A stretch of 64,000 bases of DNA from an uncultured Clostridia bacterium (GTDB lineage: Bacteria > Bacillota > Clostridia > TANB77 > CAG-508): the NCBI GenBank assembly GCA_934182605.1, contig CAKPRQ010000009.1:1-64000 (forward strand). The letters run 5' to 3'. The translations under genes were made by a program, and so were the position numbers. The notes beneath the pieces are model-generated. The model was not told the origin of the DNA. It was given only the letters and a program-made list of their open reading frames with translations, and made no database searches. Shown here in pieces: positions 9,201 through 18,228 of the stretch. The stretch's first letter is position 1, and each line of letters begins with the position of its first letter.

Positions 9201-10692
9201 CCTGATATATACTATAATAAGTGTAATAATCAATGCCACTGCACATATTTTTGTCATCTGCTGGAGCATCTTCAGTATCGACCCTAATAATTGTCTTATC
9301 GTCTATATCATTATATTCAAAGGTAGGAGTAAATTCTAACGGCTTTAATTTATCAATGTTTGCCACATTGGCTGTTACATATTTACTTGATGTCTGATTG
9401 TTATTATCTATTAGTCTTGCATATATTGTACAGTTTTGACTTGCTATATATCTAGTTCCTGTTACCCAGTCTCCTTCAGTACTTCCTACTTGATATTGAA
9501 TATTATATTTATTTATCATTTCTTCATTTTCAAAACTAAATGTTACAGTTACATTTGATGATGTAGGCTCTGTTATATCATATGATACTAATATTCTATT
9601 GCCTTCCTCTGTTGGATCTAATAATGACTCTGTTCTTACTACTAAACCATTATTAGTAGCTTCTTTTTCATTTCCTGCATAATCAACTGCTTTTACATAT
9701 ACCTTATATTCTGTATCAGCTTTCAATCCAGTAAACACGTTATTTTCTTGCCATTCTCCGTCATCCAATTTATATAAATATTTATATACACCTGTATATT
9801 CATTTTGTATCAAATTTCCATTATAATCTTTTAGTGTATCTCCTGTTGAAGCTATAATTTCTATACTAGATGAAGTTACTGCTGATGTAAAATCAAAATC
9901 ATTTGGTGGTATATTATCTATATTTTCAATAAGAATAGCACTTTCACCTATTGTATTCCCATCTTTATCAAAATATGTAGCTATAAAATATGCATTTTTA
10001 TCAATTATAATTGGTTCTGTATATTCTTGATAAGTTTCTCCACCATCTAAACTATACTTTTTAGTACATCCATCTAAGTTCGTACCATCTGGCCAATTAA
10101 TTGTAATAGTAAGTTCTGGAGATACTTTATCTGTTGATTTAATAATTTCAATATCACCGTCTAATTTTGGCCTATCATCATCAGGATCGGTAGCCTCATC
10201 CGGTAAATCGAAACCTACCAAAAACATCTTTAATAATGATATATCTGTTATACTTATTTGACTATCATTATTCATATCTGCTGCTTTCATGTTTTCATAA
10301 TTTAATTCTTTCATTCCTATATATAATTGTTTAAGTATAGATAAATCTGTTACAGTTACTGTACCATTGCCATTTACATCACCCTTAACTACAATTATAT
10401 ATTTCTTATTATTCATATTAAAATACATTCCTGTTGCAAGCATATCACTTCCATTTACAATCTCATTATTAGAATTATAAACATTCTTATCTTGTATATT
10501 CTCATCCATAATACGAATAAATTCTTCTACATCTACATTTCCTAATACCGATGTATTCCATCTAAAATATGTTTCACCGTTTGGTTTTTCTAATGTAAAT
10601 GCATTAACACTATTAGTTATACATTGTATAATTAGAAATATTAATACAATTCCTATAATAAATATACTTTTTCTACACATAATCCTTTTCAA
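6259..10692 (-). CDS. Secreted dockerin-like multidomain protein with two SUMF1/FGE-like modules
   Basis: 1,477 residues with a TTG start at 10692, placed 8 nt after GGAGG; the next ATG (10680) has worse spacing. A signal peptide is predicted at residues 1-32 (ending NSVNA). A short stalk domain precedes a dockerin-like pair at about 100-160 (DVNGNGTVTVTDLSILKQL and DMNNDSQISITDISLLKMF), with D/N calcium positions and the L-K motif. Chitobiase-C-like and Fn3-like segments follow. Two SUMF1-like modules lie at about 580-905 and 920-1175, marked by F[IV]WVPV, GFYIARYE, GNVWEYT/GNAWELT and RGG/RGA motifs. The catalytic cysteines of formylglycine-generating enzymes are absent, so a binding role fits better than catalysis. 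The last ~110 residues resemble a diverged version of the C-terminal repeats of the protein at 20346 (GGSGTSTDPY). No wall anchor is seen, so attachment may be through a dockerin partner encoded elsewhere. Confidence 0.85.
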   Translation of the reverse strand: MKRIMCRKSIFIIGIVLIFLIIQCITNSVNAFTLEKPNGETYFRWNTSVLGNVDVEEFIRIMDENIQDKNVYNSNNEIVNGSDMLATGMYFNMNNKKYIIVVKGDVNGNGTVTVTDLSILKQLYIGMKELNYENMKAADMNNDSQISITDISLLKMFLVGFDLPDEATDPDDDRPKLDGDIEIIKSTDKVSPELTITINWPDGTNLDGCTKKYSLDGGETYQEYTEPIIIDKNAYFIATYFDKDGNTIGESAILIENIDNIPPNDFDFTSAVTSSSIEIIASTGDTLKDYNGNLIQNEYTGVYKYLYKLDDGEWQENNVFTGLKADTEYKVYVKAVDYAGNEKEATNNGLVVRTESLLDPTEEGNRILVSYDITEPTSSNVTVTFSFENEEMINKYNIQYQVGSTEGDWVTGTRYIASQNCTIYARLIDNNNQTSSKYVTANVANIDKLKPLEFTPTFEYNDIDDKTIIRVDTEDAPADDKNMCSGIDYYTYYSIYQDGSIKVGNSSQVKENYQEYNGNLAADEGENPIIGFIVDAVDKAGNVRRSNTLYLKDVEISDTELGIGNFNEGPGNVTIQGADKSYNNPVIPVGFKAVETDDASWGPYLPSGWDNGLVIEDRVGNQFIWVPVPCEEGTSGVDAIDNLMQNNREIYTVNEGELKILGDDIPLGIESEKEDETGKYGYNYKTEIIEQIEEYQGFYIARYEAGRKDGVLAVQKGLETVNMVTYNEARGMAESMYRNPYVISGLPTGVHWDLLSAWVAQEYGMDYIISTGKNDGNVSTNTFKFTGRYAEGPGFGSGEVRGPYKYGENITKEVNQEILLATGLVEKFKIKNAYDFYGNVWEYTTEHVIHNGVTGNNARGADYYWQGVGTTLKNSSGILYRGFVDEGDARNEGGFRPVLFLSEGDANVEGDFNRTIDGGKATYNNPIIPAGYEPLDTASAKWGDGTTSAVDWDKGLVIVDKDGNEFVWVPVDGNNVKYETWLDVYLKHDEVGPSEISSVLENFGFTEDTTVNNFGGFYIARYETSLDIDGNAQTKENQVVKTNITYNEAVDLTDNFKTGITSKAGIITGKQWDTTLRWIANELGEDLVTTNSSSIGNYNSSIANTGKRRVKNIFDIAGNAWELTSETYEEKIVYRGGAATETGESAPVGYRGAYDKDFMDEGTSYRMVLYVKHDNYNPGDVQVPEDNPGYSSGTGSIITFETTTSSWTNSDVTVNMSTKAGLEIRYTVTPLSTNKPGEWITGNSAKVTENSIISAKLFDSKGTAKSSIVTYVVKNIDKILPKEFTPTVTLEGNKVRIKHSTTDNESGIKHYYFFMDNGVSIRDISTENEVISKALPLGKHQIYVVAEDNAGNMRASSKITVEVSTSYLRDIAKPGDYVTAKISSDIYNYKEQVLQLKNINHSNAIIVFETKELDWEYVDVSDHNAGVIEYCIGRSKTSINTSWFYDLYNKAMITGGSGTSTDPYTVNFEWIIFTQFS

Positions 10693-11001
10693 GCAAATTG
10701 CCTCCTTTTTTATTTTATTTGAATATATTAAAACACTTTTTCATTTTTTTTTCAATATCAGCTTTTTCTAGGTTTTCCAAATCTTTCCGACAAAAAATTA
10801 CGGAATTAGACACCTTAGGCTTAAAAAGATGGAATATGTTTTTTTGTTTACATTCTCAAAATCTTACTTTTTCAAGGTTTTAGCATACTATATTTTATTT
10901 TTATAGCATTTTTTAGATATTTGCTTACGCACTAAACGGATTGAGACGATTGTCATAATGTAAAATTGTGACAATCGTCTCTTTATGTAAATCTCTTCAT
11001 G
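10693..11001 (-). promoter_or_regulatory. Intergenic repeat R2: leader of the gene at 10692
   Basis: This 309-bp gap contains no gene. Read leftward it has the 3' hairpin of the preceding gene (10943-10981), GCTTACGC, a variable spacer, the conserved block at about 10784-10860, and a GCTGATATTG/TGTTTTAATAT stretch before the TTG start. The block is shared with R1 (531-610) and R3 (17941-18015). A conserved position about 95-110 nt upstream of the starts suggests a promoter or 5'-UTR element. Its core can form a small hairpin, TTCCG...CGGAA. Confidence 0.55.
10943..10981. terminator. Conserved 3' hairpin after the gene ending at 11002
   Basis: The stem GAGACGATTGTCA/TGACAATCGTCTC has a 13-bp perfect match with a 13-nt loop, followed on the plus strand by TTTATGTAAA. 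It occupies the same place as the hairpin at 703-739, with a changed stem sequence but preserved pairing. Confidence 0.5.
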
Positions 11002-14000
11002 CTATTTTACTATTAATATTGGTCTATAACTATTATTAACATTACTGTTCGCACATTTATACGTCGTCTCAAATAAAGACTTATGATCTAATAATGGTGT
11101 TCTACCGCCATTTTTAACGTCAGTTTTCTCTACATATTTTGGATTTGCCCAAGTGAAATCTGCTATATTTTCTAGTCTTCCATATTTACTATATGAATTA
11201 TTCCAAGCTCCTATTGTAGCAACATATTCATCTAATCTACTTGACATTTCATAAACTCCTGTCTCATTGTTAGTTGTACTATTTGGAGATTTAGAAGATT
11301 TATTTGCACCATACTTGCTATATCCTAAATCTGCACATGCCATCCACTCACTATTTTTAGCCATATGAGTATCTATTTTTTGTCTTTGTGCACTGTTCAT
11401 ACCTAATCCAAGATTCATAGCCTCTCTAAAACCTTTTGCTCCACTTCTATATGTATATCCTCTACTTTCATATTTTGCAATCCAAAATCCTGGTAATTCT
11501 TTATCCCATCCACCACTTGATGCTGAATTTCTAAATGCTATTGGTATTGAATATCCACTTATGTTTTCCCCACTTGCTGATATATTTGTATCATCCATTA
11601 AGAATATTATATCATAATTATTATTTATTGCATATCTTGGTATCCATACCCACATTGTTCCATCTGGTGTTTTTGCATTTGCCCATTTGCTTGTGTTTGC
11701 ACCTTCTAAACTTGTATCTGTATAAGAATACCATTCTGGATCATCTTCATTAGTTACTTGCCACATACTACCTGTCCATTTTACTGGTACCATACCATCA
11801 GATAATATAGGTGTATTTATAACTGATGGGAATTTAGTTCCTAATTGTGGTTCTGAGTCACTAACTGGTTTTGTAACCGCACCCATAACATCTCCTGTTA
11901 TATACAACATCATTCTAAATGTAGTTGCTTCATCTAATGTTGTAGTTCCTTTTGTTCCTCTATATCCCGCTGGTGAAGAATCGCCTCTATCTGTTCTTAC
12001 TCCACCTCTATAAACTGCATTATTACCAACTACTTCAGCTGTCCATTCCCAATTGCCACCAGCTAATAAGTAAATATTTTTAGCTTGTGCATCTTTTCCT
12101 AATTCGCTATTTGAGTAGTATCCCCATGAAGTACTATCTTCTGTTACATAACTTATATTTCCTTTTTCATTTGCAATCCATCTCATTATAGTATCCCAAG
12201 CTGTTCCTGTTACTAATCCGCTAGACACAGTATCTTTAGTTTCTAATTTTTCTGCCATATCTTTTGCAGTAACATAATCTATATTAACCCAAGCATCTGT
12301 ATTAGCTTTAGAACCAGCTGTTACATCTGTTTCTTTTATTAATTTTGAAGCCTCATATCTTCCTATATAGAATCCTCCATATTTATAGATTTGTGTAGCC
12401 TCATTTTCTCCCCAATCTTTTACCTTTTCTGGTAAACTTTCATCATCTGTTTCTTTATATGATATACCTGTTTGTGTCCATTTTTTGTATTCTACATCTG
12501 TTGTATCTACTGGTACCCATACAAATTCGTTACCCTCTTGGTCTTCTATTACTAAACCATCGTTCCATTCTATTGTCTCTTTAGTTCCATTACCCCAATT
12601 TGCTCCTTTATTTACTGGTGCAAATCCTGCAGGTATAACTGGATTATCAAAAGTAGATGCTTCTCCTGTCATTGTTCTATTATAGTCTTCGTATTTTCCT
12701 ATCTCTGCTGTACCTTCTACTAAATATAACATTACTCTAAATCCGCCTTCATTACGTCTTTCAGCCACTTCTTTAACAACATTCTCTCTTATTGCTGCAC
12801 CCCATTTTGCATTAACAGAATATCTCCTATAATAGTCGGCACCTCTTGCAATATACTCTTTCTCCTCACTATCATTTATTGTATACTCATAAGTGTATTC
12901 CCATACGTTTCCTGCCATATCGTAAATATTATTTGTTTTAAATTTATTTACTAATCCTGTAGCTAACAACATCCTATTTCCAACTTGTTTTATAATATTT
13001 ACGCCATTCTTATATTCGCCTCTATATTCTGTTGTTGAATTCGGACCTTCTGCATATTCACCACTAAATTCAAATGAGATATCATAATTATTTCCTGAAG
13101 TTACATCATTTAGCACTCTATTTTCTCCATTATTTGAAGCCATCCAACTCATTGTTGTATCCCATGCTGTTCCTGTTAACAATCCACTTTTTACATACGG
13201 ATTACCATACATTGATTCAGCATATTCTTTAGCTTCTGCATATGTTATTGCATTCACTGTTTTTGTTCCTGCTTTACTTGCAAGCACACCTTCTGAATTA
13301 CCAGCTTCATATCTCGCAACATAGAATCCACCATATGTCTCAATTTGTTGTTGTTCTTGCACACTTAGAGCTTCTAATGGTAACGGTATTTCATCACCTT
13401 CAATATCATCAGCTTCTATTGAATTTGGTGCAAATATTGTATACCATTTTTCATATTTAATTTTATTTCCATCTACTGGTACCCATACGAATTGATTACC
13501 GTTTTCATCTTCAATTACTAAACCTTTATCCCAATCATTTGGTGTTGGTAAACCGTACCATTTTGCATCATCTGTATTTATTGCCTTAAATCCTACTGGC
13601 ACTACTGGATTTAGGTAACTTGGTTCTCCACCATTTATTGTTATATTTCCTGGGCCTTTATTTATATTTCCTATACCTAAAGAGCCTGGATCTGTTGGTT
13701 CTAATTCTTCTGTTTCTATTACATATAATGCTGTCCTAAATCCTAAATCTGCATTTGTATATTCTTTACTATATGTATATCTCTCTGTTAATTTCTTTTC
13801 TAGATCGTAAGCACCACCTCTTACAATTACTTGACCCTCTTGTACTTCATTTGTAAATTCTTGTACGTTTCCAGATAAATCATATATATTATTTATTCTA
13901 TATTGATCACTGCTTCCTGTGTTTTGCCTTACTCCTGTAAAGTTACCATATTCTGTACTTGTTAATATATCTTCATTTGTAATTGATAACCATTTTACTA

Positions 14001-17000
14001 ATGTATCCCATTGTGTTCCTGTTAATAATCCACTCTTTAATGTATTTTTATCATACATACTTTCTGCTTTTTCTTTAGCATTTGCATAATTTAATCCTGT
14101 CCAAGGTTTTTCTCCTATTTTACTTACTGGTGTGCTTCCATTTTTACTTGCTTCAGTTCTTCCTATATAAAATCCACCATATTTATTTATTTGTTCAACT
14201 TCTGATAAAACTTGCTCATTTATCACTGGTGCTTCTCCATCTTGTACATTTTCATGTGATATTCCATCTGTTGCCCATTTATCAAATGTTACTTCTGTTC
14301 CATCTACTGGTATCCAGACAAATTCATTTCCATCTCTATCTCTTATTACTAATCCTTCTTGTACTCCTTCAGGTTTTGCAGAACCATCTCCCCATTCTGC
14401 TCCGTTTTCATTTACTGGTGCAAATCCTTCTGGTATTATTGGATTATCATATGCTGCATCCTCTATTAAACCAGTTATAGTTGTATGTGCATTTGCATAT
14501 TCATTTAAAGTTCCATTTGTTACTACTGTTATTGTTTTAGAAACTGTAGAGTTACCGACTGCATCTGTTGCTATTACATATATACTATATAAGCTTCCTT
14601 GCTCTAGTCCTGTAAATGTGTATGTGTAATCTGTTTGTTCTTCTACTTTTGTAGTTATTCCTGATTTTCCTGTAATATAGTAATCATATCTTACAGTTCC
14701 AGAACTTGCAGTTGTATTTGTTTTAGGAGCATCTTTAGCCTCCCCTGGTTCCACACTACTTGCATTTATCGTTATACTCTCTTTTGTTGTTGCTATTGCT
14801 TTTGGTGTAAAGTCTATTGGTCCCATATTGTCTATATTCTTCACTTCTGCTACTGCATATTCATTAGCAGAATTTAATTGTCCCGTACTATCAACTAATC
14901 TTACATATATTTTACAATTTCCTGTTGCTTCATATTCTTCACCATCAATCCAATTTCCTTCAACCAGTTGACTACCATCGCTTATTACTTGATATTGCAT
15001 CTTGTATGATGAATTTGATAATGATGATTTGAATGTTACTTTTACATTTTCCTTTGTTAATTCTGTTTCACTATATTCAAAAGTAATTACATCTTTAGCA
15101 CTTGGTACTTCATCTGTTGATACTTTTGTATTACTATTACTTGCAACAGTTTCATTTCCAGCATAATCTATTGCTTTTACCATTATTGTATATTCTGTTG
15201 CTTGTACTAAATTACTAAATACATTATCGGTTTGCCATTCTCCATCATCTATTTTATACATGTATTTTTCAACGCCCTCTACGCCTTCTCTTGCTATATT
15301 TCCTTCTGAATCAGTTGCTGTGTCCTCTGTTTCAGCGATTACTGATATTGTATTAGAGTTTACTTCCGTTGTATATTCAAATGCATTAGGTGCAATATTG
15401 TCTACTGTATCTATAACTATTTCTACTTGTTTCACACTTTTTTCACCATCAAAATATCTCGCATATATTTTACAATTTTTTGTAATATTCTCTATTAATT
15501 GCTCTTTAGAAGCAACTTGCCAATCGCCTTCTGTTGTATATAGTTGATATTGATATTTATCTGCATTTTCTAGTAATGGTGCCTCACTATATTTCAATGA
15601 TACACTTATTGGGCCCGTTGCTATTCCATTTTGCACACCTTGTGCTGTTGTATTTCTTGGTGTTTCAGGATTTATAGTAACTTTTATTGGTAATAAAGAA
15701 GCTATATTACATACTAAAATTTCTTTTTCACTTACTTTTCCATCTGTTGTTGTAACTACAACCTTATAAGTACCATTATATGTAATATCTATATTTTCAC
15801 TCTTTGTTACTTCACCATCTGAATAGTTTTTAGATAATATTAATTCTCCTAATTCTGTAAACACCTCTATTTTAGATATTCCTATTTCAGATTTTGCTGT
15901 TACAGTTAATATTGTCTTGTTTGTCATAATTGGGAACTCAGGATTTAATTTGTATTCTATAATTGCTCCTTCTGGTTTATCTATTGTTATAGTACCATAC
16001 GTTCCATTTTCGCTATCAATTACTGCTTGTTTATATTCTCCAGTATTTGTTTGATATACCCCATTAACTCTACTTGTTTTATCTTCCGTTGTTATTCCAT
16101 CTTCTATAGCCCAATCAATCATTTGATTTTTTAAGCCATCTATTAAAATGTTCAATAATTTATCTTTTACATATCCTTCTTCTACTTCTGTAGCCAAGCC
16201 AAGTAAATCTATAGAATAATCATTTTCTTCGTTAATTTCATATACCAAGCCTATTTCTGTTTCAAATCTTCCATTGTTTCTATTTACATTTTCTTCTAAC
16301 AATATTCCATCTGATACAGCTTTATCTAATATATTTATTACGCTTATATTGCCTTCAATTTTCATTTCATCAATTAAATTGTCTAATCTTTCTAATGTTT
16401 CTACTTCATCTATTTGTCCACTTGCTGTCAAACCATTTTTTTGTACCACTTGTAAAAATTTTACAGTATGTTTTCCATCAGCATTTTCTTGTATATAATA
16501 TTGAACATAACTATTTACATTTTCTGTTATAAAGATTTCTTCTGCAATGTTTCCATAACCTAAACCATCTTCTGTTAATTTGACTAATATATTTTCAACT
16601 GGAATTGCACCATTCATTTCGTATTCAGCAACTTTTTCATTTATCTTTCTTTCTTCTTCTAATTGTTCTTCTAATTCACTTTCAGTTCCAATATTTTTTA
16701 TCGCATAACCACCATTTTCTGTAATTATTAGCCTATATGTTCTTCCATCAGGCATAGCTATTGTTTGCTTTTCTTCATCTATTGTAATTCCAGGTAAATT
16801 TTCTTTTAATATATCTATACCTTTCTTAAATGTTCTTTGCTCTACAATATCTGTTAATGTCTCATTACCTACTTTATCTATTGCTTTCATTCTTAATTGA
16901 ATTTTAGTATTTGCTGGCACATCTCTAAAAATATAATCTCCTTTTAATTGTCCTGACACTGGACTCCAATTACTTCCTCCATCATATGAAAAGTAATATC

Positions 17001-17847
17001 CTGCTAATCCACTAATATTATCTGTTGTTTCTCCGCTTACAACAGTATAATTAGTTATTTTATGTTCTACACTTATATCAAATTTTTCTGGTCCTTCACT
17101 ATCTATATTAGTAACTACTAATGAAGCAGATTTTACAATATTATTATTTGAGTTTATTAATCTAGCTATTACTGTATTATTTTCTTTCATCGTTACTTTT
17201 CCAGTATAATTTTGGAATATATTACCATTATCTAAACTTATTTGTTTTACTAAACCATTTGTATCCTCAGGCCAATATACTGTTATGCCCAATTCTCTTA
17301 CATAGTTTGTTGTTTCTGGTAATATTTTTATGTCGCCTTCTATTACTGGAATATCTGTTCCTGGTAATGGCAATCCTACTAATATCATTTTTAATAATGA
17401 TAAATCCACACCAGATATTTTCATATCACAGTTTATATCTATTGCTCTTTCATAAATTCCTTCCAACGCTTCTATATGAGTATAATGCATTTTAAATAAA
17501 GATAAGTCTGTTGCAGTTACCTTTGCATCTCCATTTGCATCTCCTCTTACTGCGATATTATATGTTGTATTATTTCCTATTTTTAACAGCATACCTGTTG
17601 CTACTAATTCAGATTCTGTTGCTTGTGTATTTCCTTTATACACTGCTTTACTTGCTCCTGAATTTACAGAAATATTATCTAAAAATTGTTTTACTGTTGT
17701 TTCAGCTTCTACTTTCATAATTACATTATCTATCACTATATAATTATTAGTAACTATTGCTTCTGCTGCAAATATTGTTGTTGATAATAATGTAATTAAA
17801 ACAAATATTGCTAAAACTAATAGTTTCTTTACATACTTCCCTTTCAT
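11002..17847 (-). CDS. Secreted dockerin-like giant protein with four SUMF1/FGE-like modules
   Basis: 2,281 residues from the ATG at 17847, which follows GGAGG by 9 nt. The longer reading frame to 17970 runs back into the intergenic repeat and is not the true start. A signal peptide ends around TTIFAAEA. The dockerin-like pair is at about residues 100-162 (DANGDAKVTATDLSLFK and DINCDMKISGVDLSLLK). A long stretch of Fn3/Ig-like repeats with Y-motifs follows to about 1120. SUMF1-like modules lie at about 1129-1369, 1407-1709, 1729-1986 and 2005-2281. The first three share NP[IV][IV]P.GF, GLVI.D..GN.FVW[IV]PVD, YGGFY[IV][AG]R.EA and GNVWE/GNVQE/GGNWEWT. The last is a distinct subtype (PDGTMWVWIPRYA, PGFWIAKYES). 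FGE catalytic cysteines are missing. It is a paralogue of the proteins at 6259 and 20346 and is probably an extracellular adhesin or scaffold component; the ligand is unknown. Confidence 0.85.
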   Translation of the reverse strand: MKGKYVKKLLVLAIFVLITLLSTTIFAAEAIVTNNYIVIDNVIMKVEAETTVKQFLDNISVNSGASKAVYKGNTQATESELVATGMLLKIGNNTTYNIAVRGDANGDAKVTATDLSLFKMHYTHIEALEGIYERAIDINCDMKISGVDLSLLKMILVGLPLPGTDIPVIEGDIKILPETTNYVRELGITVYWPEDTNGLVKQISLDNGNIFQNYTGKVTMKENNTVIARLINSNNNIVKSASLVVTNIDSEGPEKFDISVEHKITNYTVVSGETTDNISGLAGYYFSYDGGSNWSPVSGQLKGDYIFRDVPANTKIQLRMKAIDKVGNETLTDIVEQRTFKKGIDILKENLPGITIDEEKQTIAMPDGRTYRLIITENGGYAIKNIGTESELEEQLEEERKINEKVAEYEMNGAIPVENILVKLTEDGLGYGNIAEEIFITENVNSYVQYYIQENADGKHTVKFLQVVQKNGLTASGQIDEVETLERLDNLIDEMKIEGNISVINILDKAVSDGILLEENVNRNNGRFETEIGLVYEINEENDYSIDLLGLATEVEEGYVKDKLLNILIDGLKNQMIDWAIEDGITTEDKTSRVNGVYQTNTGEYKQAVIDSENGTYGTITIDKPEGAIIEYKLNPEFPIMTNKTILTVTAKSEIGISKIEVFTELGELILSKNYSDGEVTKSENIDITYNGTYKVVVTTTDGKVSEKEILVCNIASLLPIKVTINPETPRNTTAQGVQNGIATGPISVSLKYSEAPLLENADKYQYQLYTTEGDWQVASKEQLIENITKNCKIYARYFDGEKSVKQVEIVIDTVDNIAPNAFEYTTEVNSNTISVIAETEDTATDSEGNIAREGVEGVEKYMYKIDDGEWQTDNVFSNLVQATEYTIMVKAIDYAGNETVASNSNTKVSTDEVPSAKDVITFEYSETELTKENVKVTFKSSLSNSSYKMQYQVISDGSQLVEGNWIDGEEYEATGNCKIYVRLVDSTGQLNSANEYAVAEVKNIDNMGPIDFTPKAIATTKESITINASSVEPGEAKDAPKTNTTASSGTVRYDYYITGKSGITTKVEEQTDYTYTFTGLEQGSLYSIYVIATDAVGNSTVSKTITVVTNGTLNEYANAHTTITGLIEDAAYDNPIIPEGFAPVNENGAEWGDGSAKPEGVQEGLVIRDRDGNEFVWIPVDGTEVTFDKWATDGISHENVQDGEAPVINEQVLSEVEQINKYGGFYIGRTEASKNGSTPVSKIGEKPWTGLNYANAKEKAESMYDKNTLKSGLLTGTQWDTLVKWLSITNEDILTSTEYGNFTGVRQNTGSSDQYRINNIYDLSGNVQEFTNEVQEGQVIVRGGAYDLEKKLTERYTYSKEYTNADLGFRTALYVIETEELEPTDPGSLGIGNINKGPGNITINGGEPSYLNPVVPVGFKAINTDDAKWYGLPTPNDWDKGLVIEDENGNQFVWVPVDGNKIKYEKWYTIFAPNSIEADDIEGDEIPLPLEALSVQEQQQIETYGGFYVARYEAGNSEGVLASKAGTKTVNAITYAEAKEYAESMYGNPYVKSGLLTGTAWDTTMSWMASNNGENRVLNDVTSGNNYDISFEFSGEYAEGPNSTTEYRGEYKNGVNIIKQVGNRMLLATGLVNKFKTNNIYDMAGNVWEYTYEYTINDSEEKEYIARGADYYRRYSVNAKWGAAIRENVVKEVAERRNEGGFRVMLYLVEGTAEIGKYEDYNRTMTGEASTFDNPVIPAGFAPVNKGANWGNGTKETIEWNDGLVIEDQEGNEFVWVPVDTTDVEYKKWTQTGISYKETDDESLPEKVKDWGENEATQIYKYGGFYIGRYEASKLIKETDVTAGSKANTDAWVNIDYVTAKDMAEKLETKDTVSSGLVTGTAWDTIMRWIANEKGNISYVTEDSTSWGYYSNSELGKDAQAKNIYLLAGGNWEWTAEVVGNNAVYRGGVRTDRGDSSPAGYRGTKGTTTLDEATTFRMMLYITGDVMGAVTKPVSDSEPQLGTKFPSVINTPILSDGMVPVKWTGSMWQVTNEDDPEWYSYTDTSLEGANTSKWANAKTPDGTMWVWIPRYAINNNYDIIFLMDDTNISASGENISGYSIPIAFRNSASSGGWDKELPGFWIAKYESRGYTYRSGAKGFREAMNLGLGMNSAQRQKIDTHMAKNSEWMACADLGYSKYGANKSSKSPNSTTNNETGVYEMSSRLDEYVATIGAWNNSYSKYGRLENIADFTWANPKYVEKTDVKNGGRTPLLDHKSLFETTYKCANSNVNNSYRPILIVK

Positions 17848-18228
17848 ATATTTTTTTACCTCCAGTTTTTTTCTTTTAAACATATTTAAACATTTTTTTA
17901 TTCTTTTTGCAATATCAGCTTTTTCTAAGTTTTCCAAATCTTTCCGACAAAAAATTACGGAATTAGACACCTTGGGCTTAAAAAGAGAGAATATGTTTTT
18001 TTGATTACATTTTTAAAATCTTGTTTCTTCAAGCATTTTACATACTTTGTCTTATTTTCATAGCATATTTAAGCGATTTGTTTAGGCGTTAAAGGAATTC
18101 AAGTGTTTGTCTCAATGTAAAATTTTAATAAATTTATTTATGTAAAATAAAAATCTTGGTACACAACTATTCTAATTTATTAAAATAGTCACATACCAAG
18201 ACTTAAAACCTAAATTACATATATAATT
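17848..18228 (-). promoter_or_regulatory. Intergenic repeat R3: leader of the gene at 17847
   Basis: This 381-bp gap contains no gene. It carries the conserved block at 17941-18015, the AATATCAGCTTTTTCTAAG stretch shared with R2, and AAACATATTTAAACATTTTT, which also occurs upstream of the gene at 25586. The distal part (about 18075-18150) corresponds to the GCTTACGC-plus-hairpin half of R1 and R2 but its hairpin has decayed. The terminator of gdpP follows at 18154-18201. Confidence 0.55.
18154..18201 (-). terminator. Terminator of gdpP
   Basis: The arms TCTTGGTA...ACTATT and AATAGT...TACCAAGA pair, with a four-base internal mismatch. On the minus strand the stem is followed by TTTTTATTTT, which fits an intrinsic terminator just after the gdpP stop codon. 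Confidence 0.65.

Noticed and set aside
10698..10883. Plus-strand ORF of 61 residues containing FRQKITELDTLGLKR
   Set aside because: It lies across the intergenic leader repeat, the same translated block appears in all three repeat copies in different ORF contexts, and there is no ribosome site; it reflects DNA conservation, not a protein.
11002..14460. Diversity-generating retroelement
   Set aside because: The lectin-fold modules resemble DGR target domains, but no reverse transcriptase, template repeat or near-identical variable repeat was seen in the window.
14082..14480. Plus-strand ORFs rich in leucine, histidine and tyrosine opposite the giant genes (for example 14082-14480, 22397-22801, 23393-23719)
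   Set aside because: They are antisense shadows of long, clearly coding leftward genes, with composition typical of the reverse strand and no ribosome sites.
6259..17847. SUMF1-like modules as sulfatase-activating formylglycine-generating enzymes
   Set aside because: The catalytic cysteine pair is missing and there is no sulfatase in the window.
17848..17970. N-terminal extension (MSNSVIFCRKD...) of the 2,281-residue dockerin protein
   Set aside because: It translates the leader repeat and would bury the signal peptide; the ATG at 17847 has a strong GGAGG at good spacing.
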